A stretch of DNA of 64,000 nucleotides, taken from assembly GCA_963814865.1 (NCBI GenBank), contig CAWFEN010000004.1, positions 124,001 through 188,000 on the forward strand, given 5' to 3'. Below the pieces are notes generated by a model, which searched no databases, was not told where the DNA came from, and saw only the letters and a program-made list of their open reading frames with translations. This document shows positions 17,520 through 26,736 of the stretch, piece after piece. The stretch comes from AP-15 sp963814865. Its GTDB lineage: Bacteria; Pseudomonadota; Alphaproteobacteria; ATCC43930; CGMCC-115725. Within the stretch, counting starts at the first letter, position 1; each line of letters opens with the position of its first letter. Position numbers and translations under genes: made by a program.

Positions 17520-19394
17520 ATGGCCGAAGGGCTGCCGCCGAGCGCGGGGGGTACCCGGTCCGAAGCCGAACCGGCCGGCTTCTCCGGCGCGCTGACGTAT
17601 CTGGCGGTGGCAGTGACGGTCGCGGGGCTTTATTTTGGGCGCGACGTCCTGGTCCCGTTCGCCCTCGCCGTTCTGTTGAGCTTTCTGCTGGCGCCGGTCG
17701 TGCATTGGCTGCGCCGGCTGCGGGCCGGGCGGGTCACGGCGGTAAGCGCCGCGGTGCTGGTCGCGTTTCTCGCTATTTTTGCTTTTGCCGCGGTCATCGC
17801 CGAGGAGGTCTCCTCGCTGGCGCCGTCGCTGTCGGAATACCGCCATAACATCGAAGCGAAGATCCGCTCGCTGCCCAAGGAGATCCCGCTCGGTCGCGCC
17901 TCGACCATGCTGCATCAGCTGCATCGCGACTTGGCGCGGTCCGAAAGCGCGGCCGCGCCGCCGGCCGGCTCCGCGGGTGGGCGCGGAGCTGCGGCCGAGC
18001 AAGCAAAGCCGCTGCCGGTCGAGGTGCAACAGCCCGAGCTGACCCCGCTGCAGCTCGCGGAGAGCGTCGTCGGACCCTTGCTTCAACCACTGGCCACGGC
18101 GGGGCTGGTGGTCGTCCTGGTCGTCCTGATCCTGCTCGAGCGCGAGGCGCTGCGCGATCGGCTGCTCCGGCTTGCCGGGGTCGGCGATCTGCACCGTACG
18201 ACCGAATCGATGAACGATGCGGCGCAGCGGGTCAGCCGCTATCTGCTCTCGCAGCTTACCGTGAACGCGGCCTGCGGTCTGACGGTCGGCATCGGTTTGA
18301 CGGTGATCGGGATCCCGAGCCCCGCATTGTGGGGCATTCTGGCCGTCCTGCTGCGCTTCGTCCCCTATATCGGCATCGTCATCGCGGCTTGCTTTCCGCT
18401 GGCACTGGCGATTGCGATCGATCCCGGCTGGTCGCTCGTGGCGTGGACGGCGCTGCTCTATGTCGCGACCGAGCTCGTCATCGCGAATGTGGTCGAGCCG
18501 TGGCTCTATGCCGGCCGCACCGGCCTGTCTTCTTTTGCGGTGGTCGCGGCGGCGGTATTCTGGGCCTCGCTCTGGGGCCCGGTCGGGCTCCTTCTGTCGA
18601 CGCCGCTGACCGTCTGTCTCGTGGTTCTCGGCCGGCACGTGCCGCGCCTCGCTTTTCTCGACGTGATGCTCGGCAACGAACCGGTGCTGACGCCGGAAGA
18701 GACATTTTATCAGCGCCTGCTCGCCAATGACCCCGAGGAGGCGACGGAACAGGCGGAAGAGTTTGCCAAGGACCGGTCTCTCGACCAGTTCTTCGACGAG
18801 GTGGCGCTGCCGGTGCTGGCGCGGGCGCAGGCCGACAGCGACCAGGGCGTGCTGCCGGCCGAGCGCCGGGCGAGGGTCAAGGAAGCCTTGTCGCGGATGC
18901 TGGAGAACCTGGACGAGGCCTCGGGCGACCAGGCGGTGGTGGTGTCGGAAGAAGCCGCAACCGCGTCCCAGCCCAAGCTCGTCCTCTGCATCGCCGGCCG
19001 GAACGAGCTTGACGAGGCGGCGGCCCTGATGCTCGCCCATCTGCTGCGGGCGCGCGGCTATGGCGTGCAGGTGTTCCCGGCGGACGCGCTGGCGCCAGAA
19101 AGCGGGCATCTGTTCGCGCTCAAGGATGCGGCAATCGTGTGCCTGTCGCTGGTCAGCACCAACTCGCCGGCCCGCGCCCGCTATTGTGTACGGCGGGTTC
19201 GGCGGCGGGCCCCGCGGGCCATGCTGCTGCTCGGCTCGTGGGGGATCCGGGGAGCGGAGGCCGGGTTCGCCAAATCGCCGGACCTCACCGCGGCCGACGC
19301 CATAGTGACCTCGCTCGGCGACGCTGTCGGCCATATCGAGGCGGTTTTCGTCCCGTCGAATGAGCCGGCCTCGACGCTCAGATCGGCTGAGTAG
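17520..19394 (+). CDS. AI-2E family transporter with C-terminal Rossmann-like domain
   Basis: A 624-residue membrane protein. The AI-2E/PerM-type transporter domain covers about residues 20-385, with paired N-terminal helices (AVTVAGLYFGRDVLVPFALA), a soluble coiled insert and the C-terminal helix bundle that includes LRFVPYIGIVIAACFPLALA. After a charged linker, residues 480-620 form an extra soluble domain starting PKLVLCIAGRNELDEAAALM; the strand-helix pattern and LLRARGYGVQVFPADAL resemble a B12-binding-like Rossmann fold, though no corrinoid His motif (DxHxxG) is visible. Export of a small molecule or ion is the family role. Its last 17 bases overlap the end of the convergent antiporter gene. 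Confidence 0.82.
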   Translation: MAEGLPPSAGGTRSEAEPAGFSGALTYLAVAVTVAGLYFGRDVLVPFALAVLLSFLLAPVVHWLRRLRAGRVTAVSAAVLVAFLAIFAFAAVIAEEVSSLAPSLSEYRHNIEAKIRSLPKEIPLGRASTMLHQLHRDLARSESAAAPPAGSAGGRGAAAEQAKPLPVEVQQPELTPLQLAESVVGPLLQPLATAGLVVVLVVLILLEREALRDRLLRLAGVGDLHRTTESMNDAAQRVSRYLLSQLTVNAACGLTVGIGLTVIGIPSPALWGILAVLLRFVPYIGIVIAACFPLALAIAIDPGWSLVAWTALLYVATELVIANVVEPWLYAGRTGLSSFAVVAAAVFWASLWGPVGLLLSTPLTVCLVVLGRHVPRLAFLDVMLGNEPVLTPEETFYQRLLANDPEEATEQAEEFAKDRSLDQFFDEVALPVLARAQADSDQGVLPAERRARVKEALSRMLENLDEASGDQAVVVSEEAATASQPKLVLCIAGRNELDEAAALMLAHLLRARGYGVQVFPADALAPESGHLFALKDAAIVCLSLVSTNSPARARYCVRRVRRRAPRAMLLLGSWGIRGAEAGFAKSPDLTAADAIVTSLGDAVGHIEAVFVPSNEPASTLRSAE

Positions 19395-20583
19395 GACTGA
19401 GCCGGCGGCGCAGCGCGGCGGCGGCGGCGAAGGCGGCCGGGTTGAGCGTGATCGAGACGATCGCGCCGGCGAGGATCAGGTTGCGTCCTTCCGCCGACAA
19501 CAGGCCATACGCGGCGCCGAGTGCCGCCAGCATGAACGAGAATTCTCCGATCTGGGCAAGGCTCGCCGCGACGGTGAGAGCCGTCGCCGACTTGTAGCCG
19601 GCGATGCGCACGATCACGAAGGCGGCGAGGGATTTGCCGAACAGGATGATGGCGAGGGCAACCAGCACCTGGAGCGGATGACTCAGCAGGATGGCAGGGT
19701 CGAACAGCATGCCGACCGACAGAAAAAACAGCACCGCGAAAGCGTCTTCGAGCGGCTTAGCCTGCTCGGCGGCGCGGTGGCTGTGGTCGCTTTCGTTGAC
19801 GACGATGCCGGCCAGAAACGCGCCGAGCGCGAAAGAGACGCCGAACAGTTCGGCCGCGGCGAACGCGATCCCGAGTGCGGCGGCGATGACCGCCAGGGTG
19901 AACAGCTCGCGCGACCCGGTGCGCACGACCTCGTCGAGGAGCCAGGGCAGCACGCGGGCGCCGACGACCAGCATCAGCACGACGAAGCCGGCGATCTTGC
20001 CGAAGGTCAGGGCGAGCGCCAGGGCGAGGCTGCTCGCCGGCTCACTCCCGCTGCCGCCGAGCAGCGCGGCGAGGGCGGGCAGCACGACGAGAGCCGCGAC
20101 CATCAGCAGATCCTCGACGATCAGCCAGCCGACCGCGATCCGACCGTCGGACAGGCCGAGCATGCCGCGCTCCTCGAGCGCCCGCAGCAGCACCACCGTG
20201 CTGGCGACCGACAGCGCCAGCCCGAAGACGAGGCCGGCGCCGAAATTCCAGCCCCAAAGATGCGCTGCGCCGATTCCCAAAAGCGTGGCAACCACGATCT
20301 GAACCGCCGCGCCCGGCACCGCGATGCGCCACACGGCGAGCAGGTCGCGGAGCGAGAAATGCATGCCGACGCCGAACATCAGCAGCATGACGCCGATCTC
20401 GGCGAGCTGTCCGGCGAGATGGGTGTTTGCGATAAAACCGGGGGTGAACGGGCCGATCGCGACGCCGGCGAGCAGGTATCCGACGATCGGCGGCACGCCG
20501 AGGCGCAGCGCCGCAAACCCGCCGAGGAAAGCCAGCGCCAGGCCGACGGCAATCGTCGAGATCAGCGAGACGTCGTGCGGCAC
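19378..20583 (-). CDS. Kef-type cation/proton antiporter membrane protein
   Basis: A 401-residue protein of the monovalent cation:proton antiporter-2 (CPA2) family made almost wholly of membrane helices. Diagnostic segments are GYLLAGVAIGPFTPGFIANT near residue 35, IGVMLLMFGVGMHFSLRDLL near 62 and the SFALGAFLAGIVVNESDHSH core near 270. The TrkA-N nucleotide-binding domain found in full KefB/KefC is missing, so this is the membrane-only form. The start abuts the stop of the methyltransferase gene upstream (20584), which suggests co-transcription. Confidence 0.87.
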   Translation of the reverse strand: MPHDVSLISTIAVGLALAFLGGFAALRLGVPPIVGYLLAGVAIGPFTPGFIANTHLAGQLAEIGVMLLMFGVGMHFSLRDLLAVWRIAVPGAAVQIVVATLLGIGAAHLWGWNFGAGLVFGLALSVASTVVLLRALEERGMLGLSDGRIAVGWLIVEDLLMVAALVVLPALAALLGGSGSEPASSLALALALTFGKIAGFVVLMLVVGARVLPWLLDEVVRTGSRELFTLAVIAAALGIAFAAAELFGVSFALGAFLAGIVVNESDHSHRAAEQAKPLEDAFAVLFFLSVGMLFDPAILLSHPLQVLVALAIILFGKSLAAFVIVRIAGYKSATALTVAASLAQIGEFSFMLAALGAAYGLLSAEGRNLILAGAIVSITLNPAAFAAAAALRRRLSPTQPI

Positions 20584-21375
20584 TCAGACGATACGCGTGG
20601 CGCGGAAGCGCAGGCGCACATAGTCGGCGATCCACGTCCCGGTCTCGTCCATCAGGATCGGACGCAGGAGATCGACGATTTCGCTGCGCGCCGGCAGCCG
20701 GTCGGACTTCGGCAGGGCGCCGATGAAATCCTCGGTAAAAGTGTCGAGCCAGGCCTCGATGCCGCTCGGCAGCGGGGTCGGGCGCGGCACGATCCGGATC
20801 TCGTCCACCGCGAACCCGGCAGCGTCGAGCTTGCCGCGGTAGGCGGCGGCGGACGGGAACCACCACGGGCTCAGGCGGTGCGCGGCGAGCCCGCGGCGGG
20901 CGAGGACCGCGCTGATGGCGACCATGATCGCGGCGGTGTTGTTGTGGCCGCCCATCTCGGCGACAAAGCGGCCGCCCGGCTTCAGCGCACGGCGGATTCC
21001 GGCGAGCACCGCCTCGGGCGGGCGCATCCAATGCAATGCCGCATTCGAGAACACCGCATCGAACTCGCCGTCGAAAGCCAGGCTCTGGCCCGGCATGATT
21101 CGCGCGTCGAGGCCGCGGGCGCGGGCCGCGGCGACCATGTCGGGGGCGGCATCGACGGCGACCACCGTGGCCCCCGCCGCGGCGATCCTTTCGGTCAGCA
21201 CGCCATCGCCGCAGCCGAGATCGAGGATATGCTCGCCCGGCATCGGAGCCAGCAGCTCCAGCACCGGCGCGCCGAGCGCCGGCACGAAATGCGCCGCCTC
21301 GGCATAGCGCCGCGCCGACCAATGCTGTTTCGATAACTCGGCCAAAATCCGCGCCTCCAGGGAAGCTGATGTCAC
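20584..21375 (-). CDS. Class I SAM-dependent methyltransferase
   Basis: A 263-residue methyltransferase. The SAM-binding motif I is HILDLGCGDGVLTERIA at about residue 47, followed by VVAVDAAPDMVAAARARGLD and the AALHWM-type motif in FSNAALHWMRPPEAVLAGIR. This pattern is typical of trans-aconitate/biotin-type small-molecule methyltransferases. The gene directly precedes the Kef-type antiporter with no gap. The substrate is unknown. Confidence 0.87.
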   Translation of the reverse strand: MTSASLEARILAELSKQHWSARRYAEAAHFVPALGAPVLELLAPMPGEHILDLGCGDGVLTERIAAAGATVVAVDAAPDMVAAARARGLDARIMPGQSLAFDGEFDAVFSNAALHWMRPPEAVLAGIRRALKPGGRFVAEMGGHNNTAAIMVAISAVLARRGLAAHRLSPWWFPSAAAYRGKLDAAGFAVDEIRIVPRPTPLPSGIEAWLDTFTEDFIGALPKSDRLPARSEIVDLLRPILMDETGTWIADYVRLRFRATRIV

Positions 21376-21648
21376 CGCTGCCCATCCTGCCGCGGCTTTT
21401 GCAGCAAATCAGCAGCAAAAGACTCGCGCGCCCGTCATATCTCCCTCTCGTCCGTGCGGGCGGCGCACCAGGCGAGCGTTTCGGCCAGCGCGGCGCGAGC
21501 GAAATCCGCCACGAGCTGCTCGGCCCATTGCAGCCGTTCGCGGTTCCTGGTCTACACTTCGCCGCCTGTGGGATCAGCGGCATCGTCGCCGATGGATCGA
21601 TCCGGAGACGGCCGCTTTGCTGGCCCGGCCTATCAGGAGAACGACGCC

Positions 21649-22113
21649 ATGTCTCGAGCGAGCGACTGGAGCAAGGTGACCCGGCCGATCCCGGTTCCGA
21701 ACGAGTGGACGAAGCCGTTCTGGGATGCGGCCAGGCGCGGCGTCCTGGAATTGCAGCGCTGCCGGAGCTGCGGGCATTTCCAGCACCCGCCCTATGCGAC
21801 CTGTACCCAATGCATCGCGACCGACCTTCGCTTCGAAGCCGTGCGCCATGATGGTGCAGGGGGGGCCGGAACCATCTACGCCTACACCATCATGTATCAT
21901 ACCGGCGACCAGCGCTTCGCGTCCGCGGTGCCCTACGCCAGCATCATCGTCGAGCTCGACGATGCGCCCGGCGCATTGCTCGCCGGCAATCTGCTGGAAG
22001 CGCCCTATACCGAGGCGAAGGTAGGGCGGCGCGTCGAGGTGATTTTCGAAAAACTCAACGACGACATCACCTTGCCGCAGTTCCGCCTCGCGCGCCCGCT
22101 TCCGGCCGAGTGA
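21649..22113 (+). CDS. Zn-ribbon/OB-fold protein (DUF35 family) partner of thiolase
   Basis: A 154-residue protein with an N-terminal rubredoxin-like zinc ribbon (LQRCRSCGHFQHPPYATC, two CxxC pairs at about residues 34-53) and a C-terminal OB-fold. Such proteins bind thiolase-like enzymes and act in acyl-CoA or sterol side-chain metabolism. Start ATG 21649 follows the AGGAG site at 21635. It is followed after 12 bases by a thiolase-like gene; the pair is a familiar two-subunit arrangement. In the roughly 270 bp upstream (21376-21648) I see no gene. Confidence 0.87.
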   Translation: MSRASDWSKVTRPIPVPNEWTKPFWDAARRGVLELQRCRSCGHFQHPPYATCTQCIATDLRFEAVRHDGAGGAGTIYAYTIMYHTGDQRFASAVPYASIIVELDDAPGALLAGNLLEAPYTEAKVGRRVEVIFEKLNDDITLPQFRLARPLPAE

Positions 22114-22125
22114 GGGAGAGATCCC

Positions 22126-23310
22126 ATGTGGGAGAACCGATGCAAGGTGGCGGTCAGCGGCGTGGGCTTCTCCAAGGTCACGCGCTCGGCCGAGATCCCG
22201 CTCGCCGCCCATGCGCTGACCGCGGTCAAGGAGGCGGTCGCCGATTCGGGGCTGAAGATGTCCGACATCGACGGCCTGGCGACCTATCCGGAACTGCCGG
22301 CCACGGGCCACGCGGAGGTCGACGGCATCTCGATCGTCTCGGTCAACTGCATGATGGCGATGCTGAAACTGCCCGATCTCGGCTGGCACATCCAGGTCGG
22401 CACGACCAATATCGGCGGCGCGGTGCAGCAGGCGGTCAACGCCTTGCTCGCCGGCGTGTGCAGATACGCGGTGGTGTGGCGGGCGATGCACAACCCGCGC
22501 GGCACCTACCAGAACCTGCCGGGCGGCATGGCGGCCGGGGCGACGCAGTTCACCGCGCCCTACGGTTTCGGCGGGCCGGGGCAGGGCATGGCGGTCGCCT
22601 ATACCCGCTGGCTCGAGCGGCACGGCCAGGACCGCGAGAAGATGGCGACCTTGGCGGTGACCCAGCGCCGCCATACCCAGCACAATCCGCACGCGTATTT
22701 CCACGGCACGCCGCTTTCGCGCGAGGATTACCTCAATTCGCGGATGGTGGCGTATCCGTTCTGCCTGTTCGATTGCGACATCCCGGTGCAGGGGGCGGTC
22801 GCGATCGTGCTGACGACGGCCGACCGGGCGCGCGACCTGAAGCCGAAACCGGCCTACCTCGCCGGCTACGGCCAGCGGCTGCATTTCGAGGTGGCGGGCC
22901 GCATCGGCAGCCTCAGCAATTACATGGCGGGCGGCAGCAGCTCGGCGAAATTGACCTGGGAGCGCTCCGGCTTCGGTCCGCAGGATGTCGATGTGGCCCA
23001 GATCTATGACGGCTTCTCGGCCTCGGTGATCTACGGTCTCGAATCCTATGGCTTCTGCGAGGAAGGCACGGCGCTCGATTTCATCCAGGACGGGCGGATC
23101 GAGCTCGACGGCGAATTGCCGCTCAACACCTTCGGCGGCAGCCTAGGCACCGGCCGCATCCACGGCCTCTGGCACATCATCGAAGGCGCGCTGCAGGCGT
23201 CGGGCCGCGCCGGCTCGCGCCAGGTCAAGGACGCCAACGTGTCGTTCGTCGGCGCCAGCGCCCCGATCGTCACCGGCACCACCTTCATCTTCGTGCGCGA
23301 GCCATACTGA
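22126..23310 (+). CDS. Thiolase-family protein (SCP2-thiolase/lipid-transfer type)
   Basis: A 394-residue thiolase-fold protein. Recognisable parts are KVAVSGVGFSKVTRSAEIPL at the start, AVKEAVADSGLKMSDIDGLA, and the C-terminal NTFGGSLGTGRIHGLWHIIE with the family's Gly-rich loop. The usual nucleophilic Cys environment is degenerate, as in the lipid-transfer or non-decarboxylating group that needs a DUF35 partner, here the gene just upstream. It probably acts on an acyl-CoA in beta-oxidation-like degradation. A decayed copy of its last 25 codons lies at 24545-24623. Confidence 0.85.
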   Translation: MWENRCKVAVSGVGFSKVTRSAEIPLAAHALTAVKEAVADSGLKMSDIDGLATYPELPATGHAEVDGISIVSVNCMMAMLKLPDLGWHIQVGTTNIGGAVQQAVNALLAGVCRYAVVWRAMHNPRGTYQNLPGGMAAGATQFTAPYGFGGPGQGMAVAYTRWLERHGQDREKMATLAVTQRRHTQHNPHAYFHGTPLSREDYLNSRMVAYPFCLFDCDIPVQGAVAIVLTTADRARDLKPKPAYLAGYGQRLHFEVAGRIGSLSNYMAGGSSSAKLTWERSGFGPQDVDVAQIYDGFSASVIYGLESYGFCEEGTALDFIQDGRIELDGELPLNTFGGSLGTGRIHGLWHIIEGALQASGRAGSRQVKDANVSFVGASAPIVTGTTFIFVREPY

Positions 23311-23336
23311 AACCCGCGAGCCGGGGCGCTTGCAGG

Positions 23337-23696
23337 CTAGCGGGCCGGATAGCAGCCGCCGCTATAGTACACATAGCCAGGGCCGCAGACCGGCGCTGCC
23401 GGCGCGCCCACGAGCGCATTGGCGGTGCCGGCAACCGCACCGGCAGCGGTGCCAAGCGCCCCGCCGATGATCGCGCCGACGGGACCGGCTGCGGCCCCAC
23501 CGTTCGCGGCCCCGGCCGCTCCGCCGGCTGCCGCACCCGACACCGGACCCCCCGGATAGCCAGGCGCCGGCTGGCAGACGCCGCCATAAAACGCGTATCC
23601 CGGCGGACAGGCATATTGAGCCATCGCCGCGCTCGACGTGCCCGCGGCCAGAGCGGCGGCGATCACAAAAATCTTGAGCCTGGTCGGCATCGTCAT
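23337..23696 (-). CDS. Exported glycine-zipper protein
   Basis: A protein of about 119 residues with a signal peptide (LKIFVIAAALAAGTSSAAMA) and a Gly/Ala-rich middle (GAIIGGALGTAAGAVAGTAN) that fits a glycine-zipper membrane-inserting segment. Two similar Cys-containing tags flank it, YACPPGYAFYGGVCQPAPGY and CGPGYVYYSGGCYPAR, so it has a small duplicated CxPGY...GGxCxP module. Start could be ATG 23696 or 23690. It is convergent with the thiolase gene. Function unknown; probably periplasmic or outer-membrane associated. Confidence 0.7.
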   Translation of the reverse strand: MTMPTRLKIFVIAAALAAGTSSAAMAQYACPPGYAFYGGVCQPAPGYPGGPVSGAAAGGAAGAANGGAAAGPVGAIIGGALGTAAGAVAGTANALVGAPAAPVCGPGYVYYSGGCYPAR

Positions 23697-24045
23697 CTCC
23701 GTGAAGCATGCAAAAGGTCGGCGCAGCGCCGCCGCCTCGGGTGAACGGCGCATCATAGAAGCGCGTTCCGCGCGTGGCGAGCCCCGCTTTCCGCCCGTCC
23801 GGCTCCACGATCGCACCAAGGAGAAGGCGGGCAGCATCAAGGCGCATAGCCGGCCTCCGGCGGGGCCGAATTGCGCCTGGTGCATGGCGGGCACGAGTTC
23901 GCTATGATGGGTCGAGAGGGTGCCGGCCCGCGGTAGCCGGCATCGGGGGTTCGGGGCTCGGTGCATACTGCGTGTCGGACACGCACATCTGGTGAGAGGA
24001 GACGCGAATGACGTCGGAACAGCTACACAGCCACAGCCACAGCGG
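23697..24045. other. Gap without a convincing gene
   Basis: About 350 bases between the glycine-zipper gene and the next plus-strand gene. I see no conserved reading frame. Near the right end, GAGAGGAGACGCGA at 23995-24008 is a good ribosome site for ATG 24008, whose frame reads MTSEQLHSHSHSG and is then out of phase with the gene that follows. Confidence 0.4.
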
Positions 24046-24471
24046 ATGCAGGCCACCATGCCCGAAGACGGCGGCGGATGGCACCAGATCGATGCCGGCC
24101 CGCATTTGCATATCATGTTCCACCCCAACCGGCTCGGCCGGGAGGCGGACGGCATCGAACGGCCCTCGATCGTGGTCGCCGTCGCGGGCAAGCCGGAGCA
24201 GGCGCTGCGCTTCGATCCGTTCAGCATGGGCAGCCACTATCACATCCGCCCGACCCTGCGCGGCCGGCAGATCCCGCTATGGGTCGAGGAGGGCCAGAAG
24301 CCGCTCGACATCGCCCTGGCGTTCTTCGACAAGCCGCTGCGCTTCCGCGGCCTCCTCGCCCAGGCCGAAGAAGACGAAGTGGCCTCGCGGCTGGATGACG
24401 CCGACCTCGCCAGCGCCGCCCGTCAGATCCGGGAACTCTACGCCGCCGCAAGCCATATGCCCGCCGCCTGA
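24046..24471 (+). CDS. Conserved hypothetical protein, possibly with a shifted start
   Basis: A 141-residue protein without a domain I recognise. It is His-rich at the start (WHQIDAGPHLHIMFHPNRL), then has SIVVAVAGKPEQALRFDPFS and a C-terminal amphipathic helix (DADLASAARQIRELYAAASH). The strong ribosome site and ATG at 24008 are in another phase; joining that start (MTSEQLHSHSHSG) to this frame needs a net one-base change around 24040. I give the first in-phase ATG. A small cytoplasmic protein is likely. Confidence 0.55.
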   Translation: MQATMPEDGGGWHQIDAGPHLHIMFHPNRLGREADGIERPSIVVAVAGKPEQALRFDPFSMGSHYHIRPTLRGRQIPLWVEEGQKPLDIALAFFDKPLRFRGLLAQAEEDEVASRLDDADLASAARQIRELYAAASHMPAA

Positions 24472-24544
24472 CGGCAGGGAGCAGCCGTCGCGGGCGCGAG
24501 GAACAGCCTTAACGGCTCGCACCGCACTTGACGGTGCAAGCCGT

Positions 24545-24623
24545 TGCCCGCGTCATTCGTCGGCGCGCAAGCGCCCCGATCGTGATCGGCACGACGTTCA
24601 TCTTCGTGGGCGAGCTGCACTGA
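24545..24623 (+). pseudogene. 3'-end fragment of a thiolase gene
   Basis: The 25 codons before TGA 24621-24623 read RASAPIVIGTTFIFVGELH at the end, nearly the same as the tail of the intact thiolase (ASAPIVTGTTFIFVREPY, ending 23310). No upstream part of the gene remains. It is therefore a gene scrap about 1.3 kb from its intact relative and in the same direction. Confidence 0.7.
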
Positions 24624-24643
24624 CGCGGAGAACAGGAACCAAT

Positions 24644-24710
24644 GTAGGGCGGGTGCAATCCGCTGTCGCGCCCTTCTTCGGGAGGTTCCGCTTTCGCTGC
24701 ACCCGGCCCA
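24644..24710. repeat. GTAGGG-type imperfect hairpin repeat
   Basis: GTAGGGCGGGTGCA at the left pairs imperfectly with TGCACCCGGCCC at the right, giving a long intergenic hairpin. It resembles the dispersed GTAGGGTGGG elements seen between genes in many proteobacteria; a second such element lies at 28149-28179. Confidence 0.45.
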
Positions 24711-24754
24711 CGGTGCGCTGGGGCGCTTCTCCGGCGATCCGGGCGCGCGGGCTT

Positions 24755-25225
24755 ATCGAGCCGGGCGCATCCTACGCGGCTTGGCTCGACGACCGAGAAA
24801 TGACCGTTGCGTCGTCGCGCTCCGCGACCCGGGCGGCAAGTCGCTGTCCGCCTGAAGCGGCGCTTGGCGCCGGAACACGAAAGAGCACGACCCCGCAGCG
24901 GGCGGCAACGCCGGCCGCGCCGGCCAGGCTCGCCAAATCCTTGTCGAAAGTCAGGAGAAAAATCGGTTTTCGACGCGGCCGAAGAAAAATCTTTCGATAT
25001 CGACATTTTCCTCGGCATCCACCGGGTCGTGTAGAGGTTGTCTTCGGCAAAGCACGATCCGGGCCCCCAATTCAGCAGGTACCGGCGCGTGAATTTGGAG
25101 CCATCCCTTACAACTTGTTTAGGCTTGAGGTCCAGGTACCAATACTTGCCCTGGCCTGCGAGCATGAAGCGCCGCTGATACCATTCGGGAACTTGGTTGT
25201 GCTTGAAGTCTTTGTTAATGGACAT
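24755..25225 (-). pseudogene. Chimeric remnant: DUF4238 N-terminus joined to a DUF5615 PIN-like C-terminus
   Basis: From ATG 25225 the frame reads MSINKDFKHNQVPEWYQRRF, then LLNWGPGSCFAEDNLYT, the start of a DUF4238 protein. At about 25010-25030 the frame shifts, continues as DIERFFFGRVEN in another phase and then breaks off. Directly after, a third phase gives IFLLTFDKDLASLAG and CGVVLFRV, the core of a DUF5615 (PIN-like ribonuclease toxin) protein, with its tail GHFSVVEPSRVGCARL in yet another phase near 24800. Both partners are truncated and frameshifted, so the locus is dead. It marks a recombination scar between two accessory genes. Confidence 0.65.
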
Positions 25226-25229
25226 TAAT

Positions 25230-26425
25230 AGCTGCCATCGGCTACCGCTCCCGCAACTGTCTATAGGTCCCACCAGAGGTAGCGTGATAGCGGCTCTTTC
25301 GTCAGTTCGGCGAAAGTGCTTGCGCAACCGCGTCTACGCGTTCCTGGACGGCGCTCCACAGCTTATCGCAAATTTTGCCCAGAGTCGCAAGGGTCAGTCC
25401 ATGGCATTTTGTACCAACGCCGCAGGACTTCCGTCCCTAGAAATCAAAGACGCCCCAATCCCTCAACGGGTGCTGCGTCAGCATCTCCAAGCAGACGAAG
25501 ACACCTTTTTGGTAAGCTTCTCGAAAATCCTAAAGATGAGCGCTTGAGCGGCTTGCTTGGTGGCGAATTCATTTCGGCGTTCCGCAAAATGTCAAGTATG
25601 CTGCTGGGTTGTTCAGCCACGGAAGGGACATTTATTACCACAATCGCATCGCTCAGAGTTTCAAAGAGCGTCGCTCGTAAATCATCGAGCCGTTTCGCAT
25701 TCTCAACAAATTCTTCGCGGCCCGTTCCCTGCACCACAAAGTGAGGATTTGGGTGTTACCATTAAATTCGTGCGGAGCGCGTTCATGATGTCGCTGTAAT
25801 AGATTGGCCCTTCGAGCTTTCGCAGCGCCGCTGCTCTGAATTTTTCGGTGAATATGCTGAGGGGGTTTCCCGTCAGTGAGTTTTGAAAGTCGACAGGAGG
25901 CGATCTGGATCAAGTTTTTGAAACCCTGCTTGCTGGTGGACAGGAAAGAGTCGTCTGATTTGACGAACAAAGTGCCAGAGCTGCACGCGTCTATCACCTT
26001 TACGGCAAGTTCCGCATCTGCTGACCGCAATAAAGTATGGAGCTCTGTGTTCGATAAGCCCGTTCGTTTGGCCGCTTAGCGTCGAAATTTGTCGCGCAAA
26101 AGAAGAAATCTGCGCCATTTTGAAAGCCATTCCCCGTGAAGTAAAAAAATATTTCGGCGATGGATTCGTAAGCGTCTACTGTTGCACGAATTTTGATCTT
26201 TTAGTTGTAACGATACGAGGTCTGAAAGAACTGTTACCTTATCGAATTTTCTCTGTGGCATCGAGGAGTTCCTTAATCGCACGCACGTCGTCGCTGCAGC
26301 AATCGAGCGTGCTGAGCGTTTTGTACTGGGAGTTGCCTATCACGATCGCGACGTTAGCCAACCAGATCTCCATGCCGAGGTTCGGCGACGGAACAATCGC
26401 AGAAGTCGGAAGCTAACCAGCGCGC
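25230..26425. other. AT-richer island with degenerate reading frames
   Basis: About 1.2 kb whose base composition is visibly lower in GC than the flanks (runs such as GTAAAAAAATATTT near 26140). On the minus strand successive phases give protein-like stretches: SSFARQISTLSGQTNGLIEH near 26090, ELAVKVIDACSSGTLFVKSD near 26010, LRKLEGPIYYSDIMNALRTN near 25790 and ENAKRLDDLRATLFETLSDA near 25680. They look like one old protein gene broken by at least three frameshifts. I do not recognise the family. The composition suggests acquisition by transfer followed by decay. Confidence 0.5.
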
Positions 26426-26429
26426 GTCA

Positions 26430-26640
26430 AGGGCAACTTCGGGTCGAATCCGATAGCCTGATCTCGGTGGGGTGAATGGCGGGTGTCGGCGGCATCCATG
26501 AAAGTATCCGCCGGAATGCACTGACCAGCGTCTGACTGGTCATCGTCTCGTTGCGGCGCACGGTGACCACCATGCCGGCGCGGTCGTCCTTGTCGGCGGG
26601 CTTTATCAGCAAGCGTAGGGGACGCGGCGCGGCGCGCGCT
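26430..26640 (-). pseudogene. 3'-end fragment of an SDR-type gene
   Basis: Read on the minus strand this gives LIKPADKDDRAGMVVTVRRN and ETMTSQTLV, matching the tail LLKKPADKDDCADMVVTMCR and ETMTGQTMV of the intact SDR at 31227-32060. Upstream parts of an SDR are missing. It is the second gene-tail scrap in this region. Confidence 0.65.
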
Positions 26641-26736
26641 GACAAATGGCAGCCGGGCGGCGGCTGGCGGGCGGCAATGGTTTTATTCGCCACCGTCCGC
26701 TACCATCTCGGAAACCGAGCGGCGATCGGGAAGAGG

